Shown: in pieces, positions 1-6,919 of the stretch | Layout of the letters: each line of letters starts with the position of its first letter | Numbering within the stretch: the stretch's first letter is position 1 | Origin: Acidobacteria bacterium UBA7540 | GTDB taxonomy: Bacteria; Acidobacteriota; Terriglobia; UBA7540 | Assembly (NCBI GenBank): GCA_002478145.1 | Contig: DLMI01000203.1 | Coordinates: forward strand, 48,834 to 67,357 | Direction of reading: 5' to 3' | DNA length: 18,524 nt | The notes under the pieces: generated by a model | Databases searched by the model: none | What the model was told of the DNA's origin: nothing | Seen by the model: the letters and a program-made list of their open reading frames with translations, nothing else | Program-made: the position numbers and the translations under genes

Positions 1-1058
1 GCGATTAAGTCGCCCATGCGGGAGGTCGTGATGGGGTGGGATTTGCCCGGAAGCTCGGGCGTCCGATGGCCGCGTTTCAGAACCTTTTCAATGGCGGTCT
101 CAATAGCGCTCGCCGCCATCTCCAGGCGGAACGAATACCGGAGCATCAGGGCGGCGGAGGCGATGGCCGCGATGGGGTTGGCTCGATTGCGCCCCGCGAT
201 ATCCGGCGCTGACCCGTGGACGGGTTCGTACAAGGCATGTTGCTCACCCAGGCTTGCCGACGGCAAAAGGCCGATGGACCCCGTGAGCATGGCGGCTTCA
301 TCACTCAAGATGTCCCCGAACATGTTGGTGGTCAGGACAACGTCGAAACTCGTTGGACGATCAATGAGCCGCATGGCGCAGTTATCCACGTAGATGTTCT
401 CGAGCTCGACTTCAGGATAAGACTTGGCCACGCGCGACACTACTTCGCGCCAAAGACGGGAAGACTCGAGGACATTCGCCTTGTCCACCGAAGTGACCTT
501 GCGCCGCCGCAGCCTCGCAAGCTGGAAGGCCCGGTGCGCCACACGTTCCACTTCGTGCTCTCGATAAATCTCCGTATTGATTCCCACTCGTTCGCCGTTC
601 TTGGCGAAGATTCCCCGTGGATTGCCAAAGTAGATTCCCCCCGTCAACTCGCGGACGATCACCATGTCAGTGCCCCGAACACGCTCGGGTTTGAGCGCCG
701 AGATTCCTACCAGCGAATCCAGCACCCGAGCAGGGCGCAGGTTCACGTAAAGCCCCAGCCTCTTCCGGAGCTGCAGCAAACCCTGCTCCGGCCGGACTTC
801 CGGCCGAACGGAATCCCATCTGGGCCCCCCCACCGCCCCTAGCAATACCGCCTGAGAGTTGTTGCAGATGGAAATGGTCTCTGTGGGAAGTGGTGTGGCG
901 GTCGCATCCAAAGCGCAACCACCGATCAAACCGGTTTGAAACCTGAAGGTCGGCCCGGCGATTGCCTGCACTGCTTGCAAGACTTTTATCGCCTCGGTCG
1001 TGACTTCAGGCCCTATACCATCGCCGGGCAGCACTGCTATCCTATAAACAATTTGCAT
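1..1058 (-). CDS. leuB: 3-isopropylmalate dehydrogenase, 3' end cut by window edge
   Basis: Oxidatively decarboxylates 3-isopropylmalate to 2-oxoisocaproate with NAD+, the third step of leucine synthesis in the cytoplasm. The frame is open from ATG at 1058 to the window edge (352 codons), so only a short C-terminus is missing. Visible family motifs in order are LPGDGIGPEV near the N-terminus, GAVGGPRWD, the substrate-binding arginine stretch LRKRLGLYVNLRP, RELTGGIYFG, the catalytic VDKANVLESSRLWREV, VDNCAMRL, NMFGDILSDEAAMLTGS and the NAD-binding EPVHGSAPDIAG followed by ANPIAAI. The usual alanine in VDNAAM is cysteine here. A purine-rich AGAAGAG lies just before the ATG. The gene lies 353 bp behind leuA on the same strand, with a REP doublet in the gap; leuCD are not between them. 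Confidence 0.95.
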   Translation of the reverse strand, partial: MQIVYRIAVLPGDGIGPEVTTEAIKVLQAVQAIAGPTFRFQTGLIGGCALDATATPLPTETISICNNSQAVLLGAVGGPRWDSVRPEVRPEQGLLQLRKRLGLYVNLRPARVLDSLVGISALKPERVRGTDMVIVRELTGGIYFGNPRGIFAKNGERVGINTEIYREHEVERVAHRAFQLARLRRRKVTSVDKANVLESSRLWREVVSRVAKSYPEVELENIYVDNCAMRLIDRPTSFDVVLTTNMFGDILSDEAAMLTGSIGLLPSASLGEQHALYEPVHGSAPDIAGRNRANPIAAIASAALMLRYSFRLEMAASAIETAIEKVLKRGHRTPELPGKSHPITTSRMGDLI

Positions 1059-1121
1059 ATCTCTTCTGGTGGGTATTATACAGGATTAACACGCAAATTT
1101 GCGAATTATCTGATATGCGAC

Positions 1122-1184
1122 GTAGGGCCGGGGCTTGCCCCGGCCTGGCCGCCCCGTCCCGCCTTGCGGGAGAGGCGGCCCTAC
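1122..1184. repeat. REP doublet (BIME-like): GTAG, two hairpins, CTAC
   Basis: Two strong hairpins sit between a left GTAG and a right CTAC. The first is GGCCGGGG, CTTG loop, CCCCGGCC (1126-1145). The second is nested: GGCCGCC (1147-1153) with GGCGGCC (1174-1180), and inside it TCCCGC with GCGGGA. A 5' GTAG next to a hairpin is the known signature of REP sequences mobilised by REP-associated tyrosine transposases, and an inverted pair is the BIME layout. The same architecture recurs at 8363-8410 and 10180-10407. It lies in the 353-bp leuA-leuB gap, where I see no gene; it could attenuate or stabilise the leu transcript. Confidence 0.7.
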
Positions 1185-1411
1185 ATTCTGATTACCATTT
1201 TCCTGAAGTCCAAAGCCTGTGGTGGCCTCGATCCCAATCGGGCGTCGAATGCTAAAGCATTCATAATAAATAAGTTACGCTGGAGAGAATAGTGCAAGCC
1301 CCCCCCTTTTGGCACTTCCCTTCCCCTCATGGTGAATAAGCTGAATTCCCGGTCGGCTTCTGGAGAGAAGTTCACATCCGCTCAAAGCTTCGCGACGAAA
1401 GGCTACTGTGA

Positions 1412-3007
1412 TTAGTAGCCGCCGGGGAGGAGACGGTCCACGGCCGCATTCTCGTGCACCGAACTGGAAGCGAGGGCTGCCTCCTCCTCTTCGAGGCGTT
1501 TCAGTTCGTAGGCCGCCTTGTTGGCTGCCTGAAGGTAGGCGCGTGCGGCGGCTTCCACCACGCTGTGGCTCGTGGACCTTCCCGTGAACTCGCGTCCTTC
1601 AAATCGCGCCCGAATCGAAACCTCTGCAACACCGTCCGTCCCAGGGCCCACAGTATGGACCGAAAAATCAGCGATGATGCCCGGAACGCCTATGATTCGG
1701 TCCACCGCGCGGAAAGCCGCATCGCAGGGCCCCTCCGCCGTCGCCGAGTCGTGGAATACGGCGCCGTCCTTTTCCAACTCGACGGTTGCCGTGGACCGCC
1801 CCTCGCTCGAGGTCACGCTCTGCAAGAGTTTCAGAGTGAACATTTCCGGGAGGTGCTGGAAACCCTCCTGCACAATCGCCAGGAGATCCTCATCGTAGAT
1901 GTTTTTCTTGCGGTCCGCGAGCTGACTGAACAATTGGTAGGCACGCTCCAGTTCGGGCTTCGCCAACTGGTAACCAAGCTCTTCATAGCGCTTGGCAAGG
2001 GCATGCCGGCCGGAGTGCTTCCCCAGCACAATCTGGTTCGAGGCTAGGCCCACCGTTTGAGGCGTGATGATCTCGTAGGTGATGGTGTTCTTCAGCACGC
2101 CATCCTGGTGAATCCCAGCCTCGTGCGAAAAAGCATTACGCCCCACAATGGCCTTGTTCCGTTGCACGGCAACGCCGGTCAGCCGCGTCAACAACTGGCT
2201 GGAGGCGTACAGCTCTTCCTTTCGGATGTCGGTGTGCACCCGCAGGGCATCTTTGCGAACGTAAATGGCCATCACTACCTCTTCCAGGGCCGCATTACCC
2301 GCTCGCTCACCTATCCCGTTGATCGCGCACTCCACTTGGCGCGCCCCACCCCGTAGCCCCGCCAGGGTATTCGCCACCGCCATGCCCAAGTCGTCGTGCG
2401 TGTGGGTGCTCAGGATCACCTTGTCCATTCCAGGCAGGCGCGATTTCACGTCGGCAAACATCTGCTCGTATTCAGGCTCCAGGCAGTATCCAACCGTGTC
2501 CGGAAGGTTCAATACTGTGGCGCCGGCCTCCACGGCCGCATGACAGCACTCGATCAAGTAGTTGCGGTCGGTGCGACCCGCATCCTCCGGAGAGAATTCA
2601 ACGTCGGCGCACAGAGACTTCGCGTGCCCCACCGCCCGACTGATCTGCTCCAGGATTTCCTCGCGTGTCTTGTGCAGCTTGTATTTCAGGTGGATATCCG
2701 AGGTGGCGAGGAAAGTGTGGAGGCGCGGTCGCGCGGCATCTTTAACCGCCTCCCAGGCACGGTCGATGTCCAGTTGGCTGGCCCGCGCCAGCGCCGCAAT
2801 GACCGGCGTCCTGATTTCCGCCGCGATGGCCCGCACGGCATCAAAATCACCCTGGGAAGCAATCGGAAAGCCAGCTTCGAGAATGTCCACTTGCAAGCGC
2901 TCCAACTGCCGGGCCATTTCGAGCTTTTCCTCGAAATTCATGCTGCAACCAGGGGATTGCTCGCCATCCCTCAGCGTGGTATCAAATATGTAGACTCGGT
3001 CGGACAT
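1412..3007 (-). CDS. leuA: 2-isopropylmalate synthase
   Basis: Condenses acetyl-CoA with 2-oxoisovalerate, the first committed and leucine-inhibited step of leucine synthesis. The product is 531 aa, normal for long-form LeuA. The HMGL-like TIM barrel begins with [13 protein letters not shown] (metal-binding Asp and catalytic Arg near residues 9-14). It continues with [12 protein letters not shown] (about 136-147), the metal-binding [13 protein letters not shown] (about 202) and [16 protein letters not shown]. The region after about residue 385 is the C-terminal LeuA allosteric domain. ATG at 3007 is chosen because GGAGG lies 5 nt upstream; an in-frame GTG at 3034 lacks this. The predicted leader of about 160 nt carries the octamer arrays at 3027-3168, and a LysR-type box lies upstream of the promoter. 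Confidence 0.97.
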   Translation of the reverse strand: MSDRVYIFDTTLRDGEQSPGCSMNFEEKLEMARQLERLQVDILEAGFPIASQGDFDAVRAIAAEIRTPVIAALARASQLDIDRAWEAVKDAARPRLHTFLATSDIHLKYKLHKTREEILEQISRAVGHAKSLCADVEFSPEDAGRTDRNYLIECCHAAVEAGATVLNLPDTVGYCLEPEYEQMFADVKSRLPGMDKVILSTHTHDDLGMAVANTLAGLRGGARQVECAINGIGERAGNAALEEVVMAIYVRKDALRVHTDIRKEELYASSQLLTRLTGVAVQRNKAIVGRNAFSHEAGIHQDGVLKNTITYEIITPQTVGLASNQIVLGKHSGRHALAKRYEELGYQLAKPELERAYQLFSQLADRKKNIYDEDLLAIVQEGFQHLPEMFTLKLLQSVTSSEGRSTATVELEKDGAVFHDSATAEGPCDAAFRAVDRIIGVPGIIADFSVHTVGPGTDGVAEVSIRARFEGREFTGRSTSHSVVEAAARAYLQAANKAAYELKRLEEEEAALASSSVHENAAVDRLLPGGY

Positions 3008-3026
3008 CGCGCCTCCAGAATTGAAC

Positions 3027-3168
3027 TGAATCACTGCATGACTGAATCATTGAATCATTGGATCATTTCTTCATTGCCTCCAAGAGCCGACGTCTGCGCC
3101 TGCCTTTCAATGATTCAATGACCCGATGATTCAATGACCCAATGACTCAATGATTCAATGAACCAATC
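3027..3168. repeat. Octamer arrays in inverted orientation in the leuA leader
   Basis: The right arm is eight consecutive 8-bp units (3105-3168) of the type ATTCAATG, ACCCAATG, ACTCAATG. The left arm (about 3027-3074) repeats the reverse complement, e.g. TGAATCAT at 3043 and 3051 and TGGATCAT at 3059. The arms are separated by about 30 bp of unrelated sequence. In the leuA mRNA the two arms can pair over at least 16 bp in several registers, so a switchable stem-loop in the leader is possible. Confidence 0.8.
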
Positions 3169-3174
3169 GCGCTA

Positions 3175-3204
3175 ATTGTCCGACCGGTCGGGCGGCAAAG
3201 TCAA
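3175..3204 (-). promoter_or_regulatory. Predicted leuA sigma-70 promoter
   Basis: On the minus strand, TTGACT (3199-3204) is followed after 18 bp by GACAAT (3175-3180), matching 5/6 and 4/6 positions of the consensus. The predicted start is near 3168, giving a leader of about 160 nt before leuA. The weak -10 is what is expected of an activator-dependent promoter. Confidence 0.5.
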
Positions 3205-3223
3205 ATTTATAATATTTCTGGTA

Positions 3224-3242
3224 TCATAAGCGATGCTTATGA
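3224..3242. promoter_or_regulatory. LysR-type regulator binding box (T-N11-A dyad)
   Basis: A perfect inverted repeat, TCATAAGC-GAT-GCTTATGA, contains ATAA-N7-TTAT and hence the T-N11-A core of LysR-type sites. Its centre (3233) is about 65 bp upstream of the predicted leuA start (about 3168), the standard position of a LysR recognition site. It lies between leuA and the divergent LysR gene. A plus-strand TATAAT at 3208-3213 without a clear -35 could serve the regulator gene itself, with the box then just downstream as an autorepression site. Confidence 0.65.
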
Positions 3243-3277
3243 CTTCGCGCTCCGTCCCGAAGCGCCCTGGGTAGCTT

Positions 3278-3378
3278 GTCCGTAGTCAGTGGTCCGTCGT
3301 CCGTGGCCGATTGAACAGGCAAGTAGACTCACCCCGACTGGATTGCGTTTCAACGGACAACGAACGACGGACAACGGA
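3278..3378. repeat. Paired heptamer arrays, inverted
   Basis: Four heptamers (3278-3305: GTCCGTA, GTCAGTG, GTCCGTC, GTCCGTG) are followed after 45 bp by four heptamers of reverse-complement type (3351-3378: CAACGGA, CAACGAA, CGACGGA, CAACGGA). The two 28-bp arms can pair imperfectly. They lie in the region upstream of the LysR gene. I see no gene in 3243-3420. Confidence 0.75.
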
Positions 3379-3420
3379 CGCATTACCATTGTGCTCAATC
3401 CCCGGTAGAAGGAATCAGCC

Positions 3421-4305
3421 ATGGAAATCTCCCAACTCGAAGCCTTCGTGGCGGTAGTCGAAGAAAAGAGTTTTTCCCGCGCGGCGGCCAAGCTCCTCAG
3501 AACGCAGCCGGCAATCAGCCAGGCCATCCGCCGGCTCGAGGAGTGGACAGGAGAGCCCCTGCTGGACCGCTCCTCCAGGAGTGGCATCCTCACCGAAGCC
3601 GGGCGCATGGTGTACGAGAACGCGGAAAGAGTCTTGAACCTCCGGGCTGAGACGCGCGCCGCCCTCAATGAGCTCCGCGCCCTCGAGCGTGGGAAGCTGA
3701 CCGTGGGCGCCAATGAGACCACCGCTCTTTATCTGCTCCCCGTACTCAAACGTTTCCGCCAGCGCCACCCGCCCGTGCAGGTGATCGTCAAGCGTTGTCT
3801 TTCGCGCGAAATTCCCGGCACCCTGGTTCGTCACGAGATCGACCTGGGCGTGCTCTCCTACAACCCCCGCAACCCTGACCTGGAATCCACCGTGGTCAGC
3901 CTGGACGAGCTGTGCATGATCGTCCCCCCGCAGCACGCCTTGGCCAACACGCACGAAGTCAGCGTGCACGATCTGGGCCGCGAATCCTTTATCGCTCATA
4001 GCATCGCTTCCCCCTACCGGCAGAGCGTGATTGAAACCTTCGCGCGCTTGCGCACGCCCTTAAGGATCGATGCGGAACTGCCCACGGTGGAAACCATCAA
4101 AAAGTTCGTCAGCATGGGCATGGGAGTGGCCTTCGCCCCGCGCATGTGCGTGCAAGAGGAATTGGCGCGCAAGGAGTTCGTAGCCGTGAACGTCAAGGAA
4201 CTGCGTATCCAACGCAAGCTACGCCTGGTCTACCGTCGCCGTGGCGCCCTTTCCGCCGCCGCCCAGCAATTCCTGCGCGTGGCCAAAGAAATCTCTCGTG
4301 TCTGA
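3421..4305 (+). CDS. LysR-family transcriptional regulator
   Basis: 294 aa, full length for the family. The N-terminal winged helix-turn-helix (about residues 1-60) contains the family pattern SFSRAAAKLLRTQPAISQAIRRLE. A linker helix follows, then a two-lobed effector-binding domain (from about 88, GKLTVGANETT) with the usual GVLSYNPRNPDLE and FVSMGMGVAFAPRM stretches. AAGGAA lies 6-11 nt before the ATG. It is divergent from leuA, and the dyad at 3224-3242 sits between them at a canonical distance from the leuA promoter. I infer, without proof, that it controls leuA and perhaps itself. The effector cannot be read from sequence; the fold resembles CysL/CbbR-like members. Confidence 0.93.
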   Translation: MEISQLEAFVAVVEEKSFSRAAAKLLRTQPAISQAIRRLEEWTGEPLLDRSSRSGILTEAGRMVYENAERVLNLRAETRAALNELRALERGKLTVGANETTALYLLPVLKRFRQRHPPVQVIVKRCLSREIPGTLVRHEIDLGVLSYNPRNPDLESTVVSLDELCMIVPPQHALANTHEVSVHDLGRESFIAHSIASPYRQSVIETFARLRTPLRIDAELPTVETIKKFVSMGMGVAFAPRMCVQEELARKEFVAVNVKELRIQRKLRLVYRRRGALSAAAQQFLRVAKEISRV

Positions 4306-4333
4306 CAAGCGAGTTAGGGTAAACTGCAATCAG

Positions 4334-4410
4334 GCGCCTGTAGCTCAGATGGATAGAGCGGCAGCCTTCGAAGCTGAAGGTCGGGGGTTCGAATCCCTCC
4401 AGGCGCGCCA
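4334..4410 (+). tRNA. tRNA-Arg (anticodon UCG)
   Basis: A complete cloverleaf: acceptor GCGCCTG pairs with CAGGCGC, D-stem GCTC/GAGC, anticodon stem GCAGC/GCTGA with one end mismatch, loop CTTCGAA giving anticodon TCG at positions 34-36, T-arm GGGGG-TTCGAAT-CCCTC with one G-T pair, discriminator G and an encoded CCA. It reads CGA codons. It follows the LysR gene and marks the left edge of the repeat-rich region. No duplicate of its 3' end was found in the window, so no att site can be called. Confidence 0.96.
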
Positions 4411-4412
4411 AC

Positions 4413-4454
4413 TCAGCAGTCAGCCCTCAGCTATCAGCCGTCAGCTTTCAGCCT
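4413..4454. repeat. Heptamer array TCAGCNN x6
   Basis: Six consecutive 7-bp units begin 2 nt after the tRNA: TCAGCAG, TCAGCCC, TCAGCTA, TCAGCCG, TCAGCTT, TCAGCCT. The first five bases are invariant and the last two vary. Confidence 0.85.
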
Positions 4455-4478
4455 CTGAAAGACGGGGCTGCCAACAAT

Positions 4479-4552
4479 TGTGAATCATGAATTCTAATGG
4501 CCAGCGGGCAATTCACCATTCACCATTCATAATTCACAATTCAGCATTCAGT
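4479..4552. repeat. Heptamer array ATTCANN x6 with inverted partner
   Basis: Six consecutive units (4511-4552: ATTCACC, ATTCACC, ATTCATA, ATTCACA, ATTCAGC, ATTCAGT) are preceded by two inverted units (4479-4492: TGTGAAT, CATGAAT). Two more copies (ATTCATA, ATTCACA) occur at 5155-5168. Confidence 0.85.
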
Positions 4553-4575
4553 CTTGCCCCACCTACCACATACCT

Positions 4576-4757
4576 CCTTTGTTTTCACCAACATTCCCGC
4601 TTTCAACGCTTAACTACCTTTGTTTTCTATAGCATTCCCGCTTAGCCCCAGGCTGTTGAAAGCCGGTCCTTTGTTTTCATAGAGATTCCCGCGTCGGTCG
4701 TTCAGTTTTTAAAGTTACTGCGTTTTTCCTTTCCCTTTTCTGAGCGACATCTTGTCG
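4576..4757. repeat. Triple-box repeat, copy A
   Basis: Three 25-bp boxes begin at 4576, 4617 and 4668. Each starts CCTTTGTTTTC and ends ATTCCCGC, with 6 variable bases between. Starts are 41 and 51 bp apart. After box 3 the block continues through a pyrimidine-rich stretch and ends in the palindrome CGACATCTTGTCG (4745-4757). No credible ORF covers it. The whole block recurs as copy B. I do not recognise the element; on the minus strand each box reads GCGGGAAT...GAAAACAAAGG. Confidence 0.85.
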
Positions 4758-4843
4758 AGAGGGAGCAAAGGAGTTTGTCGCCCTGCTCGGCCCCGCTGAC
4801 GCGTTCTCGAAGTTTTTTGCTGACTCCTGAATCTCCGATCTCT

Positions 4844-4870
4844 GGAGTCCGATGGACTCCATCGGAGTCC
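4844..4870. repeat. Alternating inverted heptamers between copies A and B
   Basis: GGAGTCC, GAT, GGACTCC, ATC, GGAGTCC: the middle arm can pair with either neighbour, giving two mutually exclusive small hairpins. It lies in the 132-bp spacer (4758-4889), which also repeats the words CTCCTGAATC and TCCTGAAATC. No gene is visible there. Confidence 0.6.
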
Positions 4871-4889
4871 TGAAATCGGACCTGAATCC

Positions 4890-5070
4890 TGTTTCTTTTC
4901 ACCAACATTCCCGCTTTCAACGCGTAACTACCTTTGTTTTCTATAACATTCCCGCTTAGCCCCAGGCTATTGAGAGCTGGCCCTTTGTTTTCAGAGACAT
5001 TCCCGCATTGTTCGGTCGAATTTCAAAGTTGCCGCCTCTTTCTTTCTCTGTCGGCAGTGACATCATGTCG
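4890..5070. repeat. Triple-box repeat, copy B
   Basis: A direct repeat of copy A shifted by 314 bp. Boxes start at 4890 (first bases diverged), 4931 and 4982, with exactly the same 41- and 51-bp spacing. The block ends in the palindrome TGACATCATGTCG (5058-5070), corresponding to that of copy A. Boxes and spacing are better conserved than the sequence between them and the palindrome, which suggests the boxes are the functional part. The following 5071-5210 holds only two ATTCANN heptamers and no gene I can support. Confidence 0.85.
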
Positions 5071-5210
5071 TAGTCTGCGGTACGGGCCAAGCATCCTGCT
5101 AACCCGAATTCCCCTCAAACGCAGCGGGGGCCGGAAGTACGGAGACAACTACCAATTCATAATTCACAATAGAATTAGCCCCTTTCCCTATTCGCGCTTC
5201 GTTCCGGGCC

Positions 5211-5248
5211 GTGGAAAGCTCATCCTTTGTTTTTCACCGGTTCGTTCC
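5211..5248. repeat. Degenerate third-box remnant (copy C)
   Basis: GTGGAAAGCTCAT followed by CCTTTGTTTTTC resembles the sequence leading into box 3 of copies A and B, but the ATTCCCGC end has decayed to GTTCC. It lies about 240 bp past box 3 of copy B. Confidence 0.5.
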
Positions 5249-5288
5249 TTCAGAAAAAAATCTCATTGCCCATTGTGCGCATAAGTCA

Positions 5289-5317
5289 TGGACATTGCGA
5301 TGCCGCCGTTGTAAAAT
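5289..5317 (+). promoter_or_regulatory. Possible promoter of the small ORF at 5331
   Basis: TGGACA (5289-5294) and TAAAAT (5312-5317) are separated by 17 bp, each 5/6 to consensus. The predicted start (about 5324) is only about 7 nt before the ATG at 5331, so the transcript would be almost leaderless. The start codon or the promoter could therefore be misassigned. Confidence 0.4.
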
Positions 5318-5330
5318 AACAGTAAGAAAG

Positions 5331-5513
5331 ATGGCCGACGAACCGAAAACGAACAAGACCGCGGCGACCGAACAACAGCAGCAGGTCGAGCCACAGACGC
5401 AGACTGACGGCTCCGCGGCCAAAGCCTCCGAAAAGAAGCCCATCCAGTTTCGAACCGACGACGTGAACTTTGTCATCCTGAGCGAGACAGGGACGCGAAA
5501 AACCCAACAGTGA
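5331..5513 (+). CDS. Small hydrophilic hypothetical protein (60 aa)
   Basis: A 60-aa ORF beginning MADEPKTNKTAATEQQQQ, rich in Lys, Glu, Gln and Thr, with no hydrophobic segment; the N-terminal 45 residues look disordered. It ends DDVNFVILSETGTRKTQQ. I recognise no family. Support for coding is a plausible composition, a good upstream -35/-10 pair and an AAGAAAG just before the ATG. Against it are its short length and a 41-bp tail-to-tail overlap with the convergent membrane protein gene. The two could form a convergent antisense-regulated pair. Confidence 0.4.
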   Translation: MADEPKTNKTAATEQQQQVEPQTQTDGSAAKASEKKPIQFRTDDVNFVILSETGTRKTQQ

Positions 5514-6039
5514 AAAGAGAAATGGCGATCGCCAGGAGCACGAGCCCCAGAAGAACGCAATAGGACTTCCAGACGGTGTACCGGTCGCAGCGGTCGCTGC
5601 ACTTCATGAGACCCAATGCGAATCGCCCCATGGGCTCTTTCGCATTTTCGGCCTGTGCTTCATTGACGAATCTCACGGCAACTGCCTCCCTGAAAAGTGC
5701 CAACCTCTTCTTTGGGACTAAGCCGACCAATGCACTGGCGGCTGCCGAAGCGGTGAAGGCTCCGCCCAAAAAGATCCAGTGGTTTAGGACATCACTTGGC
5801 TTTAGAGAAAGTTGAGTTACTAGATACAGGAACAGCACCCAAGCAGCAGCGATTGCAGACAACACGAGCTTGAGCAGCCATCCTGCTTTTTCTTCAGCAG
5901 TCCTTACGTTTGAAGCGCTAGTGGCGAAGCGAAATCTCGCGTACTCCCACACCCAGCCGTAGTCTTTGTCGCCATACAGCGGAATGGCGTTAATATCGGC
6001 TACCAGCTTCTCCCTCTCCTCTTTTGTTGTGTAATGCAC
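5473..6039 (-). CDS. Orphan inner-membrane protein, three predicted helices
   Basis: 188 aa if translation starts at GTG 6039, chosen because TGGAGG lies 5 nt upstream. The open frame runs upstream to another GTG at 6135 (220 aa), but that extension lacks a ribosome site. A soluble head of about 50 residues (HYTTKEEREKLVADINAI...) precedes three hydrophobic segments, at roughly residues 52-75, 86-110 and 162-185. A basic and acidic loop of about 50 residues lies before the last helix and includes CSDRCDRYTVWKSYC. I recognise no family and assign no function. It sits alone in repeat-rich DNA behind the tRNA, which suggests acquired or fast-evolving content. Confidence 0.7.
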   Translation of the reverse strand: MHYTTKEEREKLVADINAIPLYGDKDYGWVWEYARFRFATSASNVRTAEEKAGWLLKLVLSAIAAAWVLFLYLVTQLSLKPSDVLNHWIFLGGAFTASAAASALVGLVPKKRLALFREAVAVRFVNEAQAENAKEPMGRFALGLMKCSDRCDRYTVWKSYCVLLGLVLLAIAISLFTVGFFASLSRSG

Positions 6040-6600
6040 AGCCACCTCCAGTGAACTACCTTTGTCGTAGCACCACCTTCTGGGGAGGTCTGGTTCATCG
6101 CGGTCCCCTAACCTGACACGAGCTCCCCAGCGCACACGAACGGATGCCTTTTAGAAACCTTGGGACGGAGTCCCCTGATTAGCTGTTTCGGAGGTGACCG
6201 AGTGTTCTCAATACTGTCTGCTTGAAACACTCCCCGCCCGTGAGCAACAGAGTAAGTTATTGGCTCGTGGCTAGAGGGTCCCCCGATTGTCTCGTTGGAC
6301 GGAAACCCGCCCGTGGTGGTGAGTTCCACTGGTTGGTTTTTGCCTCCGTCCAAGGGCGCCTTGCTGGAGTCCGAAGCCTTTCCCAGGGCCTCTTGCGCGG
6401 ACAGTTGGTTTCCGGGGGGGCCTAGCGTGAAGGCTGCAACGAGACCGGGGGAAGCCGGCGGCAAGCTCATGCCCTCCAGAGTGTCCTTCGGGCTGGCGGC
6501 ATGCCCTGATGAACGGGCCAGCGCCGTCGGCTCCAACTCTTGCCAAGCGCCCGTGCGTTGCCATATGGACAGGTTCACAGCTTTAGGCTAGCCTACAATA
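6040..6600. other. Stretch without a supportable gene
   Basis: Minus-strand open frames exist here (for example GTG 6578 to 6108, 156 codons), but their translation is Pro/Ser/Gly-rich, matches no family I know, overlaps the upstream extension of the membrane protein, and two frames are open at once. This is typical of high-GC non-coding or decayed DNA. It may be the remains of an older gene or a long leader for the membrane protein. Confidence 0.4.
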
Positions 6601-6607
6601 GTGAAGT

Positions 6608-6627
6608 TGTCAAGAGACATTCTGTCG
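6608..6627 (-). promoter_or_regulatory. GACA-N3-TGTC palindrome next to a consensus -35
   Basis: The palindrome GACA-TTC-TGTC (6616-6626) abuts a perfect minus-strand TTGACA (6608-6613). The -10 at 17-bp spacing is poor (TAGCCT). If active, it would transcribe leftwards toward the orphan membrane protein. The same palindrome type occurs at 4745, 5058 and 16363. Confidence 0.35.
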
Positions 6628-6695
6628 CGGGTGGCGGATACCTCCCGACGGTTTTTGTCAGGATGTATGCGACCCAGGGGCGGTATAATGCTCCG

Positions 6696-6758
6696 GTGTC
6701 CGAGCTAAAGCGCTATTACGGCCTCAATTATCTGCATTATTTGACCACCAGCATCCCG
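6696..6758 (+). pseudogene. Relic of a REP-associated tyrosine transposase (RAYT / IS200-like), N-terminus only
   Basis: In frame with an ATG at 6663, the translation contains VSELKRYYGLNYLHYLTTSIP. This resembles the start of Acidobacteria-type Y1 transposases (GLKRYYGxxHLHFITxSCY). After about 21 residues the similarity stops: no HUH motif or catalytic Tyr follows, and the frame runs into hairpin DNA at 6792. This is consistent with the GTAG-type REP elements elsewhere in the window. It is too short for certainty. Confidence 0.5.
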
Positions 6759-6791
6759 CAGGGCGGGAACGCGCGTCCGTCAGTCGACGGA

Positions 6792-6895
6792 CACCCCTCT
6801 CCCCGCCGCGCGGGGGGCACTGGGTGAGGGGTGGCCGTGAACCCGCGGTTCGCACCGTGGGCTAAACTCTGCCGCTCCTGCGGAGCTGACGCAGG
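6792..6895. repeat. Hairpin-rich intergenic repeat
   Basis: An inverted repeat CACCCCTC (6792-6799) with GAGGGGTG (6826-6833) encloses a GC-rich core. It is followed by a second palindromic stretch around CCGCTCCTGCGGAGC, and lies about 25 bp beyond the stop codon of the RhaT-family gene. It could act as a transcription end for that gene, although no T-run follows a stem on the minus strand. Confidence 0.45.
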
Positions 6896-6919
6896 GTCAC
6901 CGGCAACGCACCACTCTCC

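Noticed and set aside
1454..3121. Long plus-strand ORFs opposite leuA
   Set aside because: They are antisense shadows of a clear LeuA in high-GC DNA and resemble no family. The same applies to the frames opposite the response regulator (11060-12304), the kinase and the radical SAM gene.
4193..4411. Minus-strand ORF beginning MARLEGFEPPTFSF
   Set aside because: It is the antisense translation of the tRNA-Arg gene, a well-known spurious product in databases.
4413..4552. Possible CRISPR array in the heptamer repeats
   Set aside because: Units are 7 bp with no unique spacers of 25-40 bp and no cas genes. The 25-bp boxes at 4576-5006 also fail: only three per block, with 16- and 26-bp spacers that recur in both copies.
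6108..6578. 156-codon minus-strand ORF
   Set aside because: Low-complexity, unrecognised translation with a second open frame in parallel, overlapping the membrane protein's upstream extension.
4334..6900. Genomic island integrated at tRNA-Arg
   Set aside because: No integrase and no duplicated tRNA 3' end are visible within the window, so island borders cannot be supported.
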